Under the pieces are notes generated by a model. The model ran no database searches, was not told the DNA's origin, and was given only the letters and a program-made list of their open reading frames with translations. Positions 1 through 12,000 of a DNA stretch of 64,000 bases are shown piece after piece. The stretch is from Symbiodinium natans (lineage: Eukaryota > Sar > Dinophyceae > Suessiales > Symbiodiniaceae). The translations under genes and the position numbers were made by a program. Position 1 is the first letter of the stretch. Each line of letters begins with the position of its first letter. The stretch spans positions 321,659 to 385,658 of the forward strand of contig CAJNDS010002150.1 of assembly GCA_905221605.1 (NCBI GenBank), given 5' to 3'.

Positions 1-1500
1 GGACAGCTCACAGCGCGTGCGCGTGCGCGTGCACGCGTCTGGCTATTGTATACAGGGCTGTGGGTCTAGAGCAACCTTATGCCCTCAAACCCTCAACTCC
101 GAAAACCATAAATGGTTTTCAACTTCTTGGCGAAGGGATTATATATCAACCCTAAAACCCTAAATCCTATAGAAGCCTCTTCCATGGAACCCTACCAATG
201 AAGATACCGAGTAGGCTCGAGTGGGATAGCTGACAATGCTCAATCCCTCGACCCGGAACCCTAAACTTCCCTAAGCCCTAAACCCTAAACCCTAAACCCT
301 AAACCCTAAACCCCACATATTCGAGCCAACACGTAGATTATACTCAGGGGATCGACTCGAAGGCTCCTGCACCTCCAACCGGTGCTTCCGGAGACCCTGG
401 GGTTTGGGGAGGGTCCCGAGATGGGTTTAGGGTTTAGGGTTTAGGGTTTAGGGTTTAGGGTTTAGGGTTTAGGGTTTAGGGTTTAGGGTTTAGGGTTTAG
501 GGTTTAGGCCTACACCCAAGAGCCTCCAAGTAGGGCTGGAGCTCCATCTTGCTTTGCAATCTGGCCAACAAACCAACTGGGCAGGGTCGAAAAAAAAGGC
601 GGTAAAGGGCTCAAGATTAAGGGTTCAGAGTCTCTGAGTTTGAGGATAATTGTAAGTTGCATGAGCAAAAAGGCCAAGCCAAGCGAGCAAAGCCAGGCCA
701 AGCCAAGCCGAGGCACGCAAGGAGACACACCTTTGCAAAATAAAGGGCCCCACCCCCCCCCCCCCCACCCCCCAAACCTTGAACCCCACACCCCGAAACC
801 CAGACGTCGGGGGGCCCTCTTTTCTTATTTGGCCGCGCTTTTCGTCCAGGAGAGCTCGAAGGTCGCTCCTGCAAAAAGGCTGGTGTTTCTGGCAATTTTG
901 GGGTTTAGAGTGTATGGCTTAGGGTTCAGGGTTTAGAGAAAATCTTCCTAAGTGAGATCCTTCGCACCCAAGAAGCGAAGCTATGAAATATGAAACGCCC
1001 CTACCTAGAATCCCATCTCCTGCAGGCTGCAGCGGCTTGGGTTTGTGGTTTGCGGTTTAGGGTTTAGGCACTCGGTTTCAGTTCTGAAGTCTACCAGGCC
1101 AGGGGCTGAAAAATGCATATCGCCCAGGTGTGCATGGACTTCTGAGCATCCGGGATGCATTCGCGCAACGCTGTGGAAGCAACAAACTTCTTGAGCTCCC
1201 AACATCCTAACACCCTAAGCCTAAACCCCACATGCTTCGAGCCTTGTCATCCATTGCCCCTAGATTCCTGGGCTTTAGACCCTTACCCAACCTTCAAGCT
1301 GGAGTGTAAGACGTGGGGTTGAGGGGTGCAGCTCTACACAGGAAGGCAGTTCCAAACTCCTGTGATCTGGGCTCGGGAACACTTCAGGTTCTTAGGGGCC
1401 CATACGAAATAAGGCTTTTCAGAAACCGCTGAGTTCAAGTATTCGTACGGAAATACATCATATTTGCTTTAAATATTACGGATATATACAGCTGTATAAT
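1..1500. other. Left edge: degraded telomere-type DNA, no gene assigned
   Basis: Purine/pyrimidine alternation (GCGTGC)n at 14-35, short TTTAGGG/CCCTAAA runs and unique blocks. A minus-strand block at ~1200-1100 (LKKFVASTALRECIPDAQ) could be an exon, but is unsupported. Confidence 0.5.
419..507 (+). repeat. (TTTAGGG)n array
   Basis: About 12 perfect plant-type telomere heptamers; a short CCCTAAA array in opposite orientation lies at 275-312. Confidence 0.95.
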
Positions 1501-1547
1501 TTCTTCATGTTTGTGCTTATCTTTATGTAATACTATATGTGTTTGTC

Positions 1548-2471
1548 GTCTTCATATATATATATATATATGGACACACCCCCCCCCCCCCCCCATGACC
1601 CACCCAGATCTGTTTCCCTCGTAAATACCGTTTAAAACCCGGTCGTGCCCTATGCCGTTTTTTGCTACTCTCAGTGGCTATCTCTCGACAAAACAGACCC
1701 CACACGGACCACAGAACTGGACGCCGACACGGGCGAGACCAAAAAACCAAAAAAAAACATCTTTTTTAGAGAATGGGGAGGTGATTTGAGAAAAGGTGCT
1801 TTTTTTTGGTTTTGCCTCGTAAAAAGATGGTTTTGCATAGGAAAACCAACTTTTCCCATTCTCTTCATTCTCAAAGGATTCCTATTAATTTGCAATAGGG
1901 TTCTTGTGATTTTTAGTGGTGTTGCTTATAAATTCCTACTGATGGTAGGACCCTCTTCATTTAAAAGATTCCTCTTAATTTGTAAAAGGGTTCTTAGGAA
2001 TTTTAGTGGGGTTCCTCATAATTTGAAAAGGATTCTAATTCATCATAACAAGGTTAAGAGAAATATTAATAGGATTCCTATTTAGATTCAATAGAATTCC
2101 CACATTCCCGTGAATTCAAAAAGGGTCCCTTTTCATTTTCACAGGCTTCCTACTATTCTTCATGGGGGGGGGGCCCTATTATTCTTTCTACATTTTTTAT
2201 CGCATTCCCATGATGTTTGATAGAGAGTTCCTATGACTCAAATATGATTCCAAGTCATGTTTCCTATTGATTCAATAACATTCCTATTCATTTCAATAAG
2301 AGTCTTATTAATTTCCATAGAATTCGCATTAATTTTCATAGGGTTTGCATTCAATTAATAGGGTTCTTATTACATTCATACCTATGACTAAATGTGGATT
2401 TCTTACTCCGACACGGCCTCACGGTGGGTCATGGGGGGGGGGGGTGTGAGCATATATATATATATATGTAC
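1548..2471. mobile_element. AT-rich element bounded by inverted (TA)n / poly-C ends
   Basis: The left end runs (AT)n, GGACAC, a C tract, then ATGACCCACC. The right end is the reverse complement of the same order: GGTGGGTCAT, a G tract, GTGTGAGC, (AT)n. The ~900-bp interior is AT-rich, unlike its surroundings, and has degenerate direct repeats around GATTCCT and AATTTGTAAAAGGGTTCTTA. A plus-strand 146-codon frame (1648-2085) contains a twice-repeated FLLIC(N/K)RVL segment that simply mirrors the DNA repeats. Confidence 0.55.
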
Positions 2472-2499
2472 ACACAGATAAACAAACCCTTTGATACAT

Positions 2500-3500
2500 A
2501 CTTACTGTGATATACTAGGGGCCCACAAGGATGAAAACAAGTATGGCATGGCCTAAGCTACTTCAAGTGCTTCGCGCATTCGAACTGCGAGTGTACATGT
2601 GTCACACTACACACGATCCAGATACGCTTGCACTCTAAACTAGCAATGCACCTGAATGCTCTCAACCTCTAAGCCCTTTAAACCTCAACCCTAAGATTGA
2701 GAGCTGCAATGACATCGCTGCGCTCCTTGCTTTGGGACTGTCGGCAAAGGAATACGCCACACCTGGCAGTCTGGGTGGGCGAGGGTTTTCGTTGGGGTTT
2801 CGAGTCTGGGGAGGCACGGCGAGTCACATGTGCAATGGCCAAGTTCGGGGTACAGCGGTCTCGGAATTTCTTGTTCATGCCTGTACCAGGACGATCCGCT
2901 TCATCACTACGCTACGCGACTGCGCGATGTCAGCTAGCCCTAAACCCTAAAGCCCACACCCCAAACCCTACTTGTGACTCCCCATGTACTTCCGAGTCGG
3001 CCTTAAACTCCAGAGCGCTTGCGCAAGCTTTCAGAACTCAGCTTCGGGGTGGGGTGGGTGAGGGATGCGCTCGAGGCAAACTCCCTTAAACCCCATACTA
3101 TACCCCACACTTTCGAAACACGAAACCCCAAACTCGCTGTAAACCCTAAACCGCCAAACAACTCCCAAAACCCCCCCAAATGTACCCCAAGACCCTCAGC
3201 AGCCGCCTCGGGGTGCACCTGCAGCAAGCTACAGGGCTTGTGCCGGTTTAGGCTTGAAGGGGGCTTCAGGTTTAGGGCTAAGGTGTTAGAGTTCAAGCCT
3301 TAGGGTGGTCGAGGATTCATGATTTAAAGGGTTCTTCAGGGCTCAATGAGGCATAGAAGCTAATTCCTGCTTTCGAGGCATTGATTGAAACCTCTCGGCG
3401 GTGGTGTGCTCGGGCATTGATTGCTGTGGGTCTTTGAGAGATACAGGGCAAGGTGTCTTTCTTTCGCACTTCTTCCTAATTGTTGCAGACCTTCTTGTGC
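2500..3500. other. Unassigned unique blocks
   Basis: Blocks at ~2700-2930 and ~3010-3260 have several weak open frames and no recognisable motif. Possible downstream exons of the minus-strand chain ending near 4.75 kb. Confidence 0.35.
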
Positions 3501-3534
3501 TTCACTGATTGAGGCTCTCTTTCCATCTCTTTCC

Positions 3535-3782
3535 CTCGTTCCCTCTTTATCTCTTTATCTCTTTCTCTCTTTCTTTCTTTCTTTCTTTCGTTGGGGCATG
3601 GGGGGTGGCCCCCCGCGCGGATGCGCGCCCCCGTCCGTCCGCGACTCAGTACTCGCTAAACTCGCATGCAGCCGTGTTGGCTCTTTCTCTCTTTCTCTCT
3701 TCCTCGCTGCCTCTCTTTCTCTCTTTCTCTCTTTCTCTCTTTCTCTCTTCCTCTCTCGCTCTCTTCCTCTCTCGCTCTCTTC

Positions 3783-3829
<47 letters not shown>

Positions 3830-3832
3830 GGC
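3535..3832 (+). repeat. Polypyrimidine (CT)n tract
   Basis: CTCT-rich microsatellite interrupted by a GC-rich unit (3590-3680). The long serine/leucine and arginine/glutamate frames here are artefacts of the repeat. Confidence 0.9.
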
Positions 3833-3932
3833 CATGAAACCACCTCTTCCTCAACACCCGCAGTATCCCTTGGTGCGGGCTTTAGGGGTCCAACAGCTCC
3901 AACCACACGACAGGACACGCAGTCCGGCTTAG

Positions 3933-4224
3933 GTTTGGTTTAGGGTTTAGGGTTTAGGGTTTAGGGTTTAGGGTTTGGGTTTAGGGTTTAGGGTTTAGGG
4001 TTTAGGGTTTAGGGTTTAGGGTTTAGGGTTTAGGGTTTAGGGTTTAGGGTTTAGGGTTTAGGGTTCAGGGTCAGGGTTCAGGGTTCAGGGTTCAGGGTTC
4101 AGGGTTCAGGGTTCAGGGTTCAGGGTTCAGGGTTCAGGGTTCAGGGTTTAGGGTTTAGGGTTTAGGGTTTAGGGTTTAGGGTTTAGGGTTTAGGGTTTAG
4201 GGTTTAGGGTTTAGGGTTTAGGGC
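3933..4224 (+). repeat. TTTAGGG array with an internal TTCAGGG block
   Basis: About 40 heptamers; the stretch 4063-4147 is homogenised to TTCAGGG and flanked by TTTAGGG on both sides. Confidence 0.95.
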
Positions 4225-4749
4225 TTCTTTTGTGGAAGCTCTAGGAGTCTGGGCTTAGCACTGCAGTATAGCACTCACAGCCGTGAGCACCTATATCCCC
4301 AGTGGAAGCCATGATGAGCCATGTGCCCAAAAACCCTAAACCCTAAGCCCTAAACCCTAAACCCCCAAAACCTGGCACCCCAAACTCGATCGGCCCTACA
4401 GAGGAAAAACCCTGAATAAATCCGAAAAAACCCTTAAACCCTTAATTCCTTAAACCCATATAATGCCTTAAACCTTTATAAAGCCTTAAGCCCCAAAGAA
4501 GCCCTTAATTCCTTACAACCTTTAGCCCTAAACCCTAATCCCTAAAACCCTCGACCCTCAAACCCTTAAACTCTAAACTCTCAAACTCTGAACCCTCAAA
4601 CCCTAAAACCTAAACCCTGAAACTCTACACCCTATACCCTAAAGCCCTCAACCCTCAAACCCTAAACCCTAAAACCCGAAACCCTCAAACCCTGAACCCC
4701 TAAACCGTAAACCCTAAACCCCCCCCCCCCCCCCAAAAAAAAAAAACGG

Positions 4750-7700
4750 CCAGTACTTGTAGTTTGCCCATGCTGTTGCCTTAGAGACCCGTAGCGACAT
4801 GCGAAACCTCCCCCTGCCGAGGGTTCAGGACTCTTTATGGCTTGACAGGACACGCAACTTCATGACACGAACTCCGGAGTTGGCGACGCGGGTGCTAAAC
4901 CCTAAACCCTGAAGCCTACAACAACTAAACCCTAAACCCTAAAACCCCTAAACCCTCAACCCTCAACCCACCAGATCACAAAAGCCCTAAACCCTAAACC
5001 CTAAAAGCCCTAAACCCAAAGAACCTAGAACCCCAAAACCCTATAGCCTAAAACCCCTAAACCCTAAACTCTAAAACCCACAACCGCTAAGCCCTAAAAC
5101 CTACAACCCCTAAACCCTGAACCCAAAAACCCCTAAACCCTAAACCCTCAACCCTAAACCCTCGACCCTAAACCCCAAACCCTGGGCAGACCATACGTGC
5201 AACCTATGGGTGTGGGCAACCCTAAACCCTAAACCCTAAACCCTAAACCCTAAACCCTTGCGGGGCCACAGAAGCCCAGGCCTGCACAGCCTCGGCTGCG
5301 CCAAAGGGCGGCTGGCGGCAGCCGGGCAAGAAGAGCCACACCTGGAGGAGGCTTAGGGTTTAGGGGGTTTAGGGGGTTTAGGGGGTTTAGGGGGTTTAGG
5401 GGGTTTAGGGGGTTTAGGGGGTTTAGGGGGTTTAGGGGGTTTAGGGGGTTTAGGGGGTTTAGGGGGTTTAGGGGGTTTAGGGTTTAACCGTTTAATCCCA
5501 AACACTAAACCCCTTAAACCCCTTCAAGGCTTGATATTGCAGTGTGGGGTTTCGGGTTGAGGGTTTGGTTGGAGACGCGGAGGGGGTATAGGGAAGGTAG
5601 TATTTCCGGATGTGGTGAGGGTCCTTTGGAGAGTCAGGGTGAGGGCTTTGTGAGTGTTTGGGGTGCATCAAATCCTGCGACCCCGCTCTCCACTGCGGGC
5701 GACATGGCACTCTTTCTCATGAAGCATCCTACTACGTAGAGCAGCCCTTTTCTCGAACAGTCGAGGGGAGAAAGCATAACCGGACAGAATTGTAAACCCT
5801 ACCTTGGGGTAATCAGATAGAATGTTACCTTAAACAAGGGCATGATGAACAGACAGAAAAGGCTTTCACCAACCGACTGCAGATCTCATACCCCAAACGT
5901 TCACCCGCCTGGGGCCGCGAAAGCCGGCGGCCGACGCGGATGCTGAATCGGAGGCGCCGAGATCCGTCGTCGGCCTGCTCGATTGCGAAAATGCTAGACT
6001 TTGCCGCCAAACCATAATCTCTGAACCCTACACCCTACACCCTAAACCCTAACAGGGTTTAGTGGCTTGGGTTAAGGGCTTGAGGGTTGTAGGATTTCGT
6101 GGGAAAGCCCACGAAGGGGCCGGGCTGGGGTCGACAGCTTAAGGTGCATCTGGGCTTGCAGGGTTCAGGGTTCAGGGTTTAGGGGTTAGGGTTGGGGGTT
6201 GGGGTTAGGGGTTAGGGGATAGGGGTTCGGGGTTGGGGATTTTGTTGGGGGAGCTTCGGGCGTTAGGGACAAATTATTCCCCCAACATGATTCGTGATCA
6301 GGGTCTAGAATGAAGGAATAGGGGAAACTTCAATTACCCTAAACCCGGGAGGGGGGGAGGGGGAGGGGTTAGGCGAGGATTTGGCTAGGTTTGATGTTTT
6401 CTTGGGGGGCATGCCAGGGTAAGCCACTCCCCCTCGATATCGGTATGTGGAACAGAGTCCGGGCCCGTCTGTACTTGGAATAGTGTGGCCCAGAAGGTAT
6501 ATGCTTTAACGTCACTTTAAAGCTGACTCCACCCCCATTTCCGAGAAACCCCAAGACTCAAGATTCAAGATGCCTCCCTAAACCCTAAACCCTAAACCCT
6601 AAACCCTAAACCCTAAACCCTAAAGTTTCTGGAGGCATCTTGCATCTGCAGACTTCGATCCCGGTCGACTTTAAAGTCACTTTGAAGCCCCTGGGTCCCG
6701 ACTTCTCTCTAAGTAGACAGGCTCTGGGCGCTAGGTTTAGGGTTTAGGGCTTAGGGCTTAGGGTTTAGGGTTTAGGGTTTAGGGTTTAGGGTTTAGGGTC
6801 TGTCAGCAAACATGCGTTCGCACCCAAACGTTCCTAAATCACAAGCATCAGCTTCAAGTACATGACATGTCCACAAGCAAAAGCTATTTTTTGTGTGTGT
6901 GTGTGTCAGCTATGTGAAGGTTTATCCAACCGGCACAATGAATTCACTGCATATATCGGGCATAACAAATTCAACGAATATACAATAAGCAACGCGGAGC
7001 CTGAGATGTTGTTGACGAGCCTGCGACACCCTAAACCCTGAGACCTAAGCCCTAGGCGCTAAGCCTCCAAACCCTAAACCCTAAACCCTAAACCCTAAAC
7101 CCTAAACCCTAAACCCTAAACCCTAAACCCTAAACCCTAAACCCTAAACCCCTTGAACAGAGCATTCCTCCTCGGCTTCCCATAGGGCGACCTCGCGTCC
7201 GCAGGAGACCTGCACAGATTCGGGTTGAGGGCTGCGGGCTAACGTATAACCCTCCAAAAAGATAACCTGAACCTCAAACCCTCAGCCCTTGCCAAGGGCG
7301 GCTTGAACGGTGCATAATACGGCTGAGACATTGAAGAAGCCCAAGTCAGCTTGTTGCCGGCTCGGTTTAAGAGCTTTTGTCGGATTCTTCGTTGAAGGGG
7401 CAGCACAAAGAATACCTCAACCCCAGACTCCAAAACAAACACATGCCTGAGACCCGGTAAAGGTTGGGCATGGGCGAAATCCTGATTCCTTAAACCCCTG
7501 AAAACCCCTTAAGACCCGTTAAACCCCTCAAACCCCTCAAAACCCCTTAAAACCCCTTAAACCCCCCAAACCCCTTAAAACCCCTTAAAGCCCTTGAGCC
7601 CACAGGATGGCCCCATGTTCGCCGAGTAGCGTGGATGTCAGAGCCCAGGTAGTCGGCCTGGTACCCAGAGGGGCTGCATGGTGGCAACTGGGGCTGGCTT

Positions 7701-8570
7701 TGGGTCTGGAGTTCCTTACACCTTTAGGGTTTAGGGTTTAGGGGTTTAGGGTTTATAGAACCCCCTCCCAAACTTCTCCTCCCCCCCCCCCGAACCCATT
7801 TCACCCCCAAAAACCATCCCACTCCCCCCCCCCCAACCCCCACAAAAAAGCAAAAGCCCTAAACCCTAAACCCTAAACCCTAAACCCTAAACCCTAAACC
7901 GGCCTTTGGCCGATAAGGCCGCAGTGCCAAGAGCTGCCCACAGCGGGCAGCGACGGGCCCGAGCCCGATGCCTTGGCTCTCAGGGTCCTTGCAAAGGGGT
8001 TTAGGGTTTAGGGTTTAGGGTTCAGGGTTTAGGGTTTAGGGTTTACGGTTTACGGTTTGGGGCGTTGATGGTTTGGGGTTTGGGCTTTGGGGCTTAGTGT
8101 AGCCCTTTTGTATGGGTTCAGGGTATATAACATGAAACACCTCAACTCAGAGACTAACTCCAAAGAAACTCGCGTATCAACATGTGTTGAAGGGGATATT
8201 TCGCGTCGGGGACTGGCTGCTTTCTCTTTCGTCGAAGAAACTTAGCGGGCTGAGGGTTGTTAGGGCTGAATGTTTGAGGCTGGATCTGGATGGCGTTTGG
8301 GGCGAAACAGCCTAGCGCGTTGATTACACGAATATAGGAAAGCATGGCATGACAGCTGCTGCAGGTAACCCTCATGTCTACCTCATCATGCATTATTTGC
8401 AAATATGTTTGATGTTGAGGCGTCAAAATTGGGTGGGGGAGAGGGATATATATATATATATATGGCATATATATATATATGGCGATGTGTACGGTCAAGT
8501 TGCGGTCTCTGTCCCCGGTGACGCGGTGGCGGGAATAGTTGCCACTCCAGAAATCGAAGACGTGCCACTC
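4750..8570 (-). CDS. GH36-like C-terminal beta-sandwich exons, separated from the barrel by the epimerase gene
   Basis: Exons 8570-8514, 7987-7904, 7657-7604, 7209-7159, 5341-5262 and 4813-~4750 join in phase by GA, GC, GT, GT and GC donors to AG acceptors. They read EWHVFDFWSGNYSRHRVTG, then GPVAARCGQLLALRPYRP, KADYLGSDIHATRR, GREVALWEAEEECS, VWLFLPGCRQPPFG and RFRMSLRVSKATAW. The order xVFDFWSG - LLxLRP - xYLGSDxH - VWLxLPG matches what I know of the C-terminal domain of GH36-type alpha-galactosidases. No GH36 barrel exons lie between this chain and the epimerase stop at 9055. The chain could be the natural C-terminus of the GH36 gene upstream with the epimerase inside a large intron, a C-terminal fusion to the epimerase (a phase-0 GA donor exists in its last exon at CTG|GAGCC), or a duplicated remnant. 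The 3' end is not resolved. Confidence 0.68.
5354..5481 (+). repeat. (TTTAGGGGG)n nonamer array
   Basis: About 13 copies of a nine-base variant of the telomere unit with five Gs, in the intron or 3' region beside exon 5341-5262. Confidence 0.92.
6450..6735. mobile_element. Foldback element with a telomere-type array as its loop
   Basis: A perfect 12-bp inverted repeat CAAGATGCCTCC / GGAGGCATCTTG brackets seven CCCTAAA copies. Similarity continues outward: GTCACTTTAAAG on the left against CTTTAAAGTCAC on the right, then CAGAG..TCTGTACTT against AAGTAGACAGGCTCTG. Arms are about 110-130 bp and imperfect. Confidence 0.6.
7068..7150 (-). repeat. (CCCTAAA)n array
   Basis: About 12 copies, intron between GH36-like C-terminal exons 7209-7159 and 5341-5262. 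Confidence 0.95.
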
Positions 8571-9054
8571 CTGATGCAGGTTGGGGACAGGGATTTAGGG
8601 TTTTCGCGCTTGAGTGAAACTTCGGGGGCTTGGGGTTTGTGCCTCGTAGTGGGAAAATTGGAAGAGGAGGAGGATGGCAGAGTCAAACCCTCCACCCTAA
8701 GCGGGGTTCCATGGGGATTTTAGCTTTGGGCTTGTAGTAGGCGCTTCTGCAACCGAACCAACCTCCCCGCCCCCACCACGAAAGGGTTGAGGGTTAAGGG
8801 TCCAGGCCTTATCAGGGCTTGAGACCCTAAATTATGACCCCAAACAGGACCACGAGAAGGAAAACCCCCCACCCCCCCATACTCAGAGAGAGCTGAAGCC
8901 GAATCTTACGCCTGGAGGCCCCAACTCAGCTCGCGCTTTTTGTAAGGCAGGGCGCGCGCAGAGCTCTCTGTGGCACTCTGTGGCAGCAATAATAACTATT
9001 CTCATTATGAGCGCTGCAAGAACAGCTCGGAGGGAACAAGGCGGTACTTGAGGT

Positions 9055-12000
9055 TTAAGGGGGTTGCGGGGTAGGCTCCAGGCACCTGCCTAGGATTTGG
9101 TAGACCATCAGAAGGCAGCGAGGCACGTGGAAGCAGCCTTTGAAAGGCCCTCCCTTGAAGCGGTGCGTCACGCGCCCCTCTCCTCAGCTCCATGCCCCTA
9201 AACCCTAAATCCTAAATCCTAAACCCCAAACCCCAAACCCCAAACCCCAAACCCTAAACCCTAAACCCTAAACCCCTCACCCTTAAGGGAGGGGGGGGGC
9301 GTCCTGTTGGGGCCTCGACCTTTTGGGGTTTAGGGCCTTAGGGCCTGAAGGTTCCCCAAGCCCTGCTATAGGAGGTTCATGGGCAGCTATAGCTGCAGTA
9401 TGTAGGACAAATTGACTACAACTGTATGGTTGTTATTTGTTTTGTGTCTTTTTCATCTTCTTTTTTGGGGGGAGCGGGAGGTTCTGAGTGCATACGACTT
9501 CCCATGAAGCTCCCAGTAGCCATGCCCCCCAAGACTCCAAAAATATCCCAATGTTTTCCGCCTGGCTTCCCCGACCTTGAGCCACCACCACCCAGCCGAA
9601 AAGTCCTGCAGCCCTAAACCCTAAACCCTAAACCCTAAACCCTAAACCCTAAACCCTAAACCCTAAACCCTAAACCCTAACCCTGAACTCAGCTGAAGGA
9701 TCCCGCAACGAAGCTCAGAAACCCTGAGCTCTTATAGGATCCCACCAGACAAAAAAAGCTCCGAAACCCAGGTGCCCAAACAAAAACGCTCGGCTGGCCG
9801 GAATGCCCTTTGTAGGGTTTAGGGTTTAGGGTTCAGGGTCCAGGGTCCAGGGTTTGAGGTTGGGGGTTTAGGGGTTAGGCTTTGGGGTTGAGGGTTCAGG
9901 GTTGAGGGTGCTTTGGGATTTACCCTAAATTCTGAATCCGCAGCACGCACACCACACATCTTTCCGGTGAAGAGATTGAGCTCATATCTTGCCCAGAATC
10001 GGCTGAGGTATCCATACCTTGGATCTTTGTCCACCCAACAGTTTCTATCAGCTTCTTCATTTTCTTGAAGCCCCATAGGCCCAGACTCGTCAGTTTCTTC
10101 GCACCATCAAGATGACTTTTCTTTGCTTGATTGATATTGGTTTAAGAGCGTAACCCTAAACGCGAAGGACCCAACGGTAGAATGGCGGCACTACGTGGAG
10201 CCAAAGCTGTGTGACCATGAGCCGCTGCACCTCTTCACATCGAGATTTTTGCGCGTAGCCGACAGCAGGTTCTAGGTTTTAGGGTTTAGGGTTCAGGGTC
10301 CTTTTATAGTTCTAACGTGATTTCGGGCACTTCTACCCTGCTTGTAGCCTAGAGACCACTCGCCCCCACCAGCGGCATCGCTGAAGTGTCGCAGAGCCCA
10401 GTCTCCCACCTGCACGAATTTCTGCAGGTGAGCGTCCTGCGGCCGCTTGAGGGCGTCCCTTCTTTGGGAGTTTTCGGGGTTCCCGCCATAAACCCCTAAA
10501 CTCTGAGAGACTGCGCCCAATGTAGAGTCCATCCCCTCTCAAAGCCCCTTCTACAGCATAAGAGCAAGCCGGGTTTTAGGGTTTAGGGTTCAGGATTCAG
10601 GATTTAGGATTTAGGAATCCCCAACCCTAAACCCTAAACGCCTGCCGCGATCGCTCGTAGAGTAGGGCGTAGGCGATCATCGCCTCATTGTGTGGCCACC
10701 ATAGCCTAGGCCATGGGGTTTTGAAGGACAAGGGCTTAGGTTTGCAGACTAAAGCAAGAGTAGGGTTTGGGGGTAAGGTTTAGGGTTTAGGGTTTAGGGT
10801 TTAGGGTTTAGGGTTTAGGGTTTAGGGTTTAGGGTTTAGGGTTTAGGGTTTAGGGCTTAGGGTTTAGGGTTGTCCGGCAATAACTTCCCTTAAAACTCAG
10901 AGGGCAACCTTGTGTCTCCTAGGAGAACTCCGCCAGTCAGACCTGGAAGCTAATCAAGGACTCATTTTCAGGTGCAGGCACGAAACCCCCAACCCTAAGC
11001 CTGTCATGGGTCGGTCAGGGTTGGGGGGCGGGGAAGGGGGGGCCACTATCAGAAGTATACCTGAGGACTTGGCGCACAACACCTGCGGCCAGAATCTACT
11101 CAGCCTGGGCTCAGTTGCTGCGTTTTTTTGGGTCCTCCAAGAAGCTTCATATCCCACTCGAGGTACACGGGCGAACGGCCCTCCGCGTCCAGGAAGTAGA
11201 AGAGGCCTCCATGCTTCGGGTCCCAGCCTCAGCAAGTCGCGGCTCACGAGCGTCTAGGCCCTGAAGCGCTTCTTCGGTCCGTGAGCATGCAGGGTTTCGG
11301 GTTTTGGGCTTAGGGGTTTGGGGCTGCTAGTAGGGGCTTAGGGATTTTAAGGGTTTGGGGGTTTAGGGGTTCAGGGATGATTGAGGGGTTTGGGGCCTGT
11401 AGAGGGTTTGGAATTCAGACAGGGCCTTCTTCGAAAGACCAGGAGATCATGTGCTCCGCCGTTTGCACCAGCGAGTCCTCGCCCGTGCGCTCCGCGTAGC
11501 GTAACAGAAACCAGCCGGCCTCGATGGCGTGCCCGGGTATCCTGAAATGGACAGTACGGGGTTTAGGGATTAGGGCTGAGGGTTGAGGGTTTAGGGTGTA
11601 GGGTTCGGGGCTAAACTAGGGTCTCATGGGTAGTAGGGTTGCAAGCATGGTATATATAACCTTATTTAGGGGACAGTACAATGGGTAGCTGTAAGAAGGG
11701 CGAGAAGATAGTATGGTAACTATATACGGTTGTATCCTTACTTTAGGTACTTAACACATATGTATCCATGATGTCGTCGGCTTTGCTCTCAAAATTCATG
11801 CTAGAAATTCCAGAACTGTGCTTGCAAATGCGTGCGTGTGTGTGTCTGTCACTCCAATTTCTGGAAGGCCGATAGGACTATTGTGCAATCAGCTGAAGCC
11901 AGTACCTGCGGCTTGGGGTTTTGGGTTTCGCCACACTTTAGGCCATTCGGCCCGAGGGTTGGTGTAAGGTTGAAGGCAATGTCTACTTGGAGGTAATCAG

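Noticed and set aside
419-507. True chromosome end / telomere
   Set aside because: Arrays are short, both-handed and interspersed with genes on all sides.
3552-3857. Long Ser/Leu (plus) and Arg/Glu (minus) frames
   Set aside because: Pure consequence of the CT microsatellite; no start context, domain or splice structure.
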